From assembly GCA_019232725.1 (NCBI GenBank), contig JAFANK010000077.1, positions 1 to 9,536 on the forward strand: 9,536 bases of DNA. The letters are read 5' to 3'. Position 1 is the stretch's first letter, and each line of letters opens with the position of its first letter. The notes below the pieces were generated by a model. It made no database searches. It was given only the letters and a program-made list of their open reading frames with translations, and had not been told where the DNA came from. Of this stretch, positions 4,941-9,536 are shown one piece after another. This DNA is from Vulcanimicrobiota bacterium. GTDB taxonomy: Bacteria > Vulcanimicrobiota > Vulcanimicrobiia > Eremiobacterales > Eremiobacteraceae. A program made the position numbers and the translations under genes.

Positions 4941-7900
4941 TTAATGGAATTGATATTGGAGGTTGAGCGACGTCGTCGTGGTGCTGGCGACAGAAAGGTT
5001 GGGATAATCCTCAACGAGATCGAGCGCCAAATAATCGCGCAGCCGATACGACACGCCATACGACTGCGTGACCGGCACCTCAAGCGTCGTTTGGTACACC
5101 GCGGAGATCGTCGGCGTGACGCGTGTCCGGAATTCCACCGCTAACTTTCCTTGCGAGTTGAAGATGAACGAGATGGATTCGATGTTCAGCTGTTGCGCGA
5201 GCGCAGATTCAAATGGGTAGAGCAAGCTGCGCGTGAGCTGAGCGTTGAAATAGCTCTGCGCCGTTTGCGCTAGCGTCGTCTGTGCTTGTGAGGGCGTCGT
5301 AAGCGTCGTGAGTTGTGGCGCATGCAGCAGTGCAGCCACGATCTCGTCGCGCGACATCGACGGCACGGACGAGAGATCCGTGTTGAGGTTATCGACACGG
5401 CCGGTGATGTGCAACGTGATCTCAGCGCCGCTCGTATTGGTCACTGCGACGACGTCCATCGTCGGCAACAATCCGGCTTCATGATCGAACGTGACCGTGC
5501 CCGAAACCAGGCGAAAATTCGTGTCGAAATAGCCCACTTGCCCGCGCACGGCGGAGAACTGGCCGTCCAACGTTGGGGCCTGGAGACTGCCCGCGATGAC
5601 GACGCCGCCCGCTGTGGTGAGATCGATGGCACTGCCGCCGCGCACGCGCACGTTATTGCCGGCGGTCACTGCCACGTTGACATTGACGTTGGGCAACGCA
5701 AAGCCGGTAGGCGCGGGCGTCGGCTGCTGGCCGATGCTCGTGAGCATGTGTTGCTGACCTGCCCACGCGGCACCGCCGTAGACAATCGTGTGCCCGGGCA
5801 AGAGCGGCGGCACACCGGGGGCCTGCTCGGGCGCTTTGGCTGCGACAACACCTGCGCTTCCGGTCGCCAGGTCATAGATCGCCGAGAAGGGGATGACCGC
5901 GTTCGCCACGGCGACGGAGCCTTCCACATATGGCGTCTGGCCGGAGCGCGCCATCGACAGGTCGCCATCTATGGTGCCGCGCAGCCAGCCCGGCACATCG
6001 ACTTGTGCACCACGCAACAACAGATGCGACGAGAATTGCAAGCCGGCGTTATTGCGCAGACCTTCGGCTGGCACGACGTGCGCGCTCCCGGTCATGGCGA
6101 AACTTCCGCTGCCTGCCTTACCTGCCATATCGCGTAAGGTGATCGTGTCCTGATCGAAGCTAGCGTCTGCGCTGATGTCCGTCAGTGGCACTTGTTGTTG
6201 CGGTGCGTGCACGCTCGCGGCCCCAATGTGCGCCGTCCCCTTGCCCCGTGGATCGCCCGCGGTGCCAGATATCGATGCGCCTGCGTCGAGATGGCCAGCC
6301 AGCGTTGCATAGCCTGCGACGAGCGGATCGAAGACCGAAAGGTCGACCTTGCGGGCTTCGATGGTGACGGCGATCGGCCGGTCCTTCGGGCCCAACGCAA
6401 GCGGCTTGAGCTGCAAAGGCAAGCCGCCTGCGAAACGGACCGAGCCTCGATCACCTGCGAAGACGAGCTCAGTATCGCCGATCGCCACTTGTCCGGGCGC
6501 GTACGTCGCATTGATCGCAGCGCGGTCGAATGCGATACCATACAGCGTCGCGCGTCCTGCATCCACGCTCATCGCCGCTTCCGGCCGTTTCGCAGTGCCC
6601 GATACCGCGACGGTGGCTGTGGCTTGGCCACCGAGCGCGCCGGGGACCCGCATCGCGGTGGCAACGGACGCCAGATCGTCCGCCACAAGTGTCGCCTTGC
6701 CGCCGATTCGCTGGCCGGCGAATGCGTACCATCCGTCGGCGCTCGCGGTGAGATAGGGTAGCGCGAGGTAGCCGTGCGACAGCTTCACGGTTTGACCGTC
6801 GGTAGCAAGCTCGCCGCTCAGCTGCTTAATGTCCATGCGTCGCATCCGCCCATCGCGCAGCGCAAAACGTGCGTTGCCGATGGGGTTGTGCAAGGTCCCC
6901 TGCATCTGGCCGTCTGCGTCGAGACGGCCAGACAACCCAAGGTCGCTCTGGTGGAAGAGCGGGAGCACCGCAGCAACATCCAGGTCACGAAGCGTGCCGC
7001 GCATGTGGTAGCGCGCCGTCTGCAATTCCGACAGGTGCACCCGCCCCGTGTGCAGGCGCGCGCTCAACGACAGATTCGCAGCGCCGCCCGGACCAGTCTG
7101 ACTCACGGCGGCGTGCAGCGCACCACGCCGGCTCGTGAAGTCGGCGGCGATGTGACCGAGGGGGTAGCCCGCGAGGGCGGCATCGTCGAGCATAAAGTGG
7201 CCGCCCCAGGCAGCCGCCTCGCCATTTTGGCTCATCCCGAGATCGAAGTCGCCTTTACCGAAGAAGACATCCTTGCCACCGAAGAAATCGTTGAAATCCG
7301 CCATGTCGACATGCGGGCTTGTGGCGCGCACCGCGAACGCCGCGCGCGACACGTCCCCGTCCACGGCAAACCGTGACGTTCCCAGTTGCAACGAGGCACG
7401 CGAGAGGGCGAGCGACTGCGGCGTCGCACGCATCTGTCCGCGCAGATCGTCAAACGTGACCCCGCGTATCGTCCCGATCACCGAGGTGAGACCACCCGTC
7501 ACGACGGGTGACACCGTCGTGCCACCGATATGGAGCTGGGTGTCGAAGCTGCCGGTCAAGGGCGCTTGTGGGCCGCTGAACCGATTGATCGCGGCGAGGT
7601 CGCCGTGGTTCACCGTGACGTCGATCGCGAGCGCGTGCGCGGCGTTAGGTTGCTGCAAGTGCGCGACGTCGCCATGGACCAGTGCAAGGTTGCCGGGCAG
7701 CAGTACGCGACTCGGATCCACGTGCAACATTCCGGCCGCGTAGCGCGCGTCCACGTCTGCTGCGATCGGGGTCCCCGCATAGGATGTGTTGATCGTCGCG
7801 GCCGCCGAGAATCGCGGCTGGGCGAACGTTCCATCGATGGTGGCAAACGCGATCGCACTGCCGTGACGCAAAGAAGCGTTGTCCGGGGCGATGTCAGCAA

Positions 7901-9536
7901 AAACAAGACGCGGGGTAAACGCCGTGATGTACGTGGTGCCGCTGCGCCCAAAGGCGGGCATGCGGCCTGCTGCCCACACCTGCGTGCCGGCAAGGCCAAA
8001 CTCGCCGGCGACTGCCGCGCCGCTGCGATGACCTTCGACCGTGAACGATGCGCCGCGAATCGCGATCCCATCCATCGTCGCGTCGCTGCTGCGCGCGCGC
8101 ATCGCGAGCATGGTCCTGTCTGCCTCGCGCGACAGCCAAAATTGGCCGTGTGCTCTCCCGGCAAGATGCACGGGTGTCGCGCTGCTCAGCAACGTTGCGA
8201 GACCGACATCGCCCGTGCCCATGAGCGCCGCCTGCATGATCGTCAGCCGCGGGCTCACGCGCAAGTCTCCAGTAGCATCGGCCGACAGACCTTGTCTTCG
8301 GAGCGTCGCCCGCATGACGCGCACACTGCCGTCGGAACCAACTGCGCGCAGCGTGGCGTCGCCCAGATCGAGGCCGCTGACGTGCAGCCGCGCCGCCCCC
8401 GCATCGATCGCAAGGGACGGCCGGTCGTGGGTTCCATCGACGACCGCCACGCCATCCACCACTGTATCTAATGAGGGCAGAGAAACGCTCGCGCCGAGGT
8501 AATCGGGGAAATCGATACGCCCGCCCCGCAGATGCAACGGGGCGTGGCGTGCGATGACGAGTCCCGAGATGTTGGGTGGTCGGCCGTTTGCATGCGCGAC
8601 TCGCACCGCTAATTGCGCGTCACCGCCGCTCGTGCGGAGGATCGCTGGACCGTAAAACGCGACCTGCGGATCGATGCTCACAAAAGACTGCACGCTCGTG
8701 CCGCCGCCGGTAAGACGCACGTAGCCGCTGGCAGCGAGCGCATCGATGGCGCCTTCTGCGGTTCCTTGCAGTCCCAGCGTTCCCCGGGGGACGAGATTCG
8801 CGGCGAACGGAATCGTCGCTGACGGCGCCGCCCCGGTTGCGATGAGCATGGTCGTCGGTACATGTTGGTGCAGATCAAAGTCGCCGCCGACCCACAGGCG
8901 TGCGCCTGCGCGGTCAAGCTCGAGCGCGCGTACGGTCAGGTGGTTGCCACTGTAGAACAGAGAACCATCGACGAGTGGAAGTATGGCGTTTGCGTACCAC
9001 GCGTCACGCATCTCGTAGCGACCAGTCACGTGGATGTCGCTGAGCAAGCCGTCGACACGGATCGTCAACGCAAAAGGCCCGCGCACCGGTTGGTTGCGGG
9101 AGAACCCAAACAGAGCACGCTCGCGCTCGAGACGTCCACGCTGCTGCGCCGCAAAGGCGAGCCGAACAGGGCCGGCCACTTGGACGAGACCCTTGGCGCG
9201 CAGCGGCACGTGCGCGGCCGTGCCACGAAGATCGGTAATCGACACAAGCCCGTCTTGGTAGTGCACGTGGCAATAGACGTCACGCAAGGGCACGACGAGG
9301 GGAAACACATGAACGCGGGCGATGCGCACCGTTCCATCGCCGCTGAGGTGCCATCCGTGCGGCTGCCCGGCTCGATAACCGACCGTGTACGCCAGCATAT
9401 GGACGTCGGCGAAGCCCGCTTGTGCCGTGAACGCCGCGCTCGGCACAAAAGCATCGATGATCGGTGCGATGGGCACGCCAAGCGCATCAAGGGTAGCATG
9501 TCCAAGCCCAACGCGGTCATCGATGTGCAGGCCCCC
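4941..9536 (-). CDS. tamB: TamB-family intermembrane bridge protein, N-terminus missing
   Basis: At least 1531 codons are visible and the frame stays open through the right edge, so the N-terminal membrane anchor and start lie outside. A GTG at 9476 is internal: the 20 codons upstream of it are open and continue a similar sequence. The C-terminal TamB domain (formerly DUF490) is clear. Numbering from that GTG: GQVGYFD (1312-1318), FRLVSGTVTFDHEAG (1321-1335), the P-x-MDVVA strand, TLHITGRV (1354-1361), then SSVPSMSRDEIVAALL (1369-1384), the family's 'S-P-x-L-s-x-x-e-I-x-x-L-L' signature. The rest is beta-rich with units of about 104 residues marked by GTxxxP. A Pro-rich insert sits at 1214-1261. 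TamB and its AsmA-like relatives form a long lipid-lined groove spanning the periplasm and help assemble some outer-membrane proteins with an Omp85 partner. Here bamA is the adjacent Omp85 gene and no tamA is visible. It is intact as far as seen; only the stop (TAA, 4943-4941) is present. Confidence 0.92.
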   Translation of the reverse strand, partial: GGLHIDDRVGLGHATLDALGVPIAPIIDAFVPSAAFTAQAGFADVHMLAYTVGYRAGQPHGWHLSGDGTVRIARVHVFPLVVPLRDVYCHVHYQDGLVSITDLRGTAAHVPLRAKGLVQVAGPVRLAFAAQQRGRLERERALFGFSRNQPVRGPFALTIRVDGLLSDIHVTGRYEMRDAWYANAILPLVDGSLFYSGNHLTVRALELDRAGARLWVGGDFDLHQHVPTTMLIATGAAPSATIPFAANLVPRGTLGLQGTAEGAIDALAASGYVRLTGGGTSVQSFVSIDPQVAFYGPAILRTSGGDAQLAVRVAHANGRPPNISGLVIARHAPLHLRGGRIDFPDYLGASVSLPSLDTVVDGVAVVDGTHDRPSLAIDAGAARLHVSGLDLGDATLRAVGSDGSVRVMRATLRRQGLSADATGDLRVSPRLTIMQAALMGTGDVGLATLLSSATPVHLAGRAHGQFWLSREADRTMLAMRARSSDATMDGIAIRGASFTVEGHRSGAAVAGEFGLAGTQVWAAGRMPAFGRSGTTYITAFTPRLVFADIAPDNASLRHGSAIAFATIDGTFAQPRFSAAATINTSYAGTPIAADVDARYAAGMLHVDPSRVLLPGNLALVHGDVAHLQQPNAAHALAIDVTVNHGDLAAINRFSGPQAPLTGSFDTQLHIGGTTVSPVVTGGLTSVIGTIRGVTFDDLRGQMRATPQSLALSRASLQLGTSRFAVDGDVSRAAFAVRATSPHVDMADFNDFFGGKDVFFGKGDFDLGMSQNGEAAAWGGHFMLDDAALAGYPLGHIAADFTSRRGALHAAVSQTGPGGAANLSLSARLHTGRVHLSELQTARYHMRGTLRDLDVAAVLPLFHQSDLGLSGRLDADGQMQGTLHNPIGNARFALRDGRMRRMDIKQLSGELATDGQTVKLSHGYLALPYLTASADGWYAFAGQRIGGKATLVADDLASVATAMRVPGALGGQATATVAVSGTAKRPEAAMSVDAGRATLYGIAFDRAAINATYAPGQVAIGDTELVFAGDRGSVRFAGGLPLQLKPLALGPKDRPIAVTIEARKVDLSVFDPLVAGYATLAGHLDAGASISGTAGDPRGKGTAHIGAASVHAPQQQVPLTDISADASFDQDTITLRDMAGKAGSGSFAMTGSAHVVPAEGLRNNAGLQFSSHLLLRGAQVDVPGWLRGTIDGDLSMARSGQTPYVEGSVAVANAVIPFSAIYDLATGSAGVVAAKAPEQAPGVPPLLPGHTIVYGGAAWAGQQHMLTSIGQQPTPAPTGFALPNVNVNVAVTAGNNVRVRGGSAIDLTTAGGVVIAGSLQAPTLDGQFSAVRGQVGYFDTNFRLVSGTVTFDHEAGLLPTMDVVAVTNTSGAEITLHITGRVDNLNTDLSSVPSMSRDEIVAALLHAPQLTTLTTPSQAQTTLAQTAQSYFNAQLTRSLLYPFESALAQQLNIESISFIFNSQGKLAVEFRTRVTPTISAVYQTTLEVPVTQSYGVSYRLRDYLALDLVEDYPNLSVASTTTTSLNLQYQFH

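Noticed and set aside
7530..8471. Long plus-strand open frame (313 codons) antisense to tamB
   Set aside because: It is Arg/Ala/His-rich, with no recognisable domain, and lies wholly opposite a well-supported TamB reading frame. Such frames are common opposite GC-rich genes.
9474..9476. GTG as the tamB start
   Set aside because: The frame continues without a stop for 20 more codons to the window edge with similar sequence, and no signal anchor follows the GTG, so the true start is outside.

Overview
The window is a one-directional block of cell-envelope genes, all on the minus strand and read from high to low coordinates. Composition is GC-rich. The products are outer-membrane biogenesis proteins: a TamB-type intermembrane bridge, an Omp85/BamA barrel and a run of Skp/OmpH-type periplasmic chaperones, two of which carry lipoprotein signals. 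The organism must therefore be a diderm with an outer membrane. The bamA-then-skp order matches the classical Gram-negative order. The tandem and long-armed Skp variants, the four-POTRA BamA and tamB directly upstream of bamA do not look like a typical proteobacterium. A deep-branching diderm phylum such as the Eremiobacterota/WPS-2 or a Negativicutes-like lineage is possible, but this is a guess.

Layout in transcription order: (1) 9536-4941, tamB, at least 1531 codons, open at the right window edge so its N-terminus is missing. (2) 4940-4628, a 313-base gap with several short inverted repeats, two mutually exclusive hairpins just before bamA and a coding-like Cys-rich open frame. (3) 4627-2408, bamA, 739 aa, TTG start, signal peptide, four POTRA domains and a 16-strand barrel ending in Phe. 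(4) 2389-1550, a secreted protein made of two Skp/OmpH domains in tandem, 18 bases after bamA. (5) 1541-120, a Skp/OmpH-like lipoprotein with a very long helical arm, GTG start, 8 bases after the previous stop. (6) 123-1, the start of another lipoprotein, overlapping gene 5 by ATGA and cut by the left edge.

How the genes fit together (inference from family knowledge): unfolded outer-membrane proteins cross the periplasm on Skp-type chaperones, BamA inserts them, and TamB bridges the inner and outer membranes for lipid transport and assembly of some outer-membrane proteins. No tamA is visible, so BamA is the nearest candidate partner for TamB. The unusual part is the diversified chaperone set: one tandem Skp chain and one lipid-anchored long-armed Skp, possibly followed by a third member.

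I saw no tRNA, rRNA, CRISPR array, insertion sequence, phage gene or clear intrinsic terminator. Plus-strand open frames are antisense shadows of the GC-rich genes.
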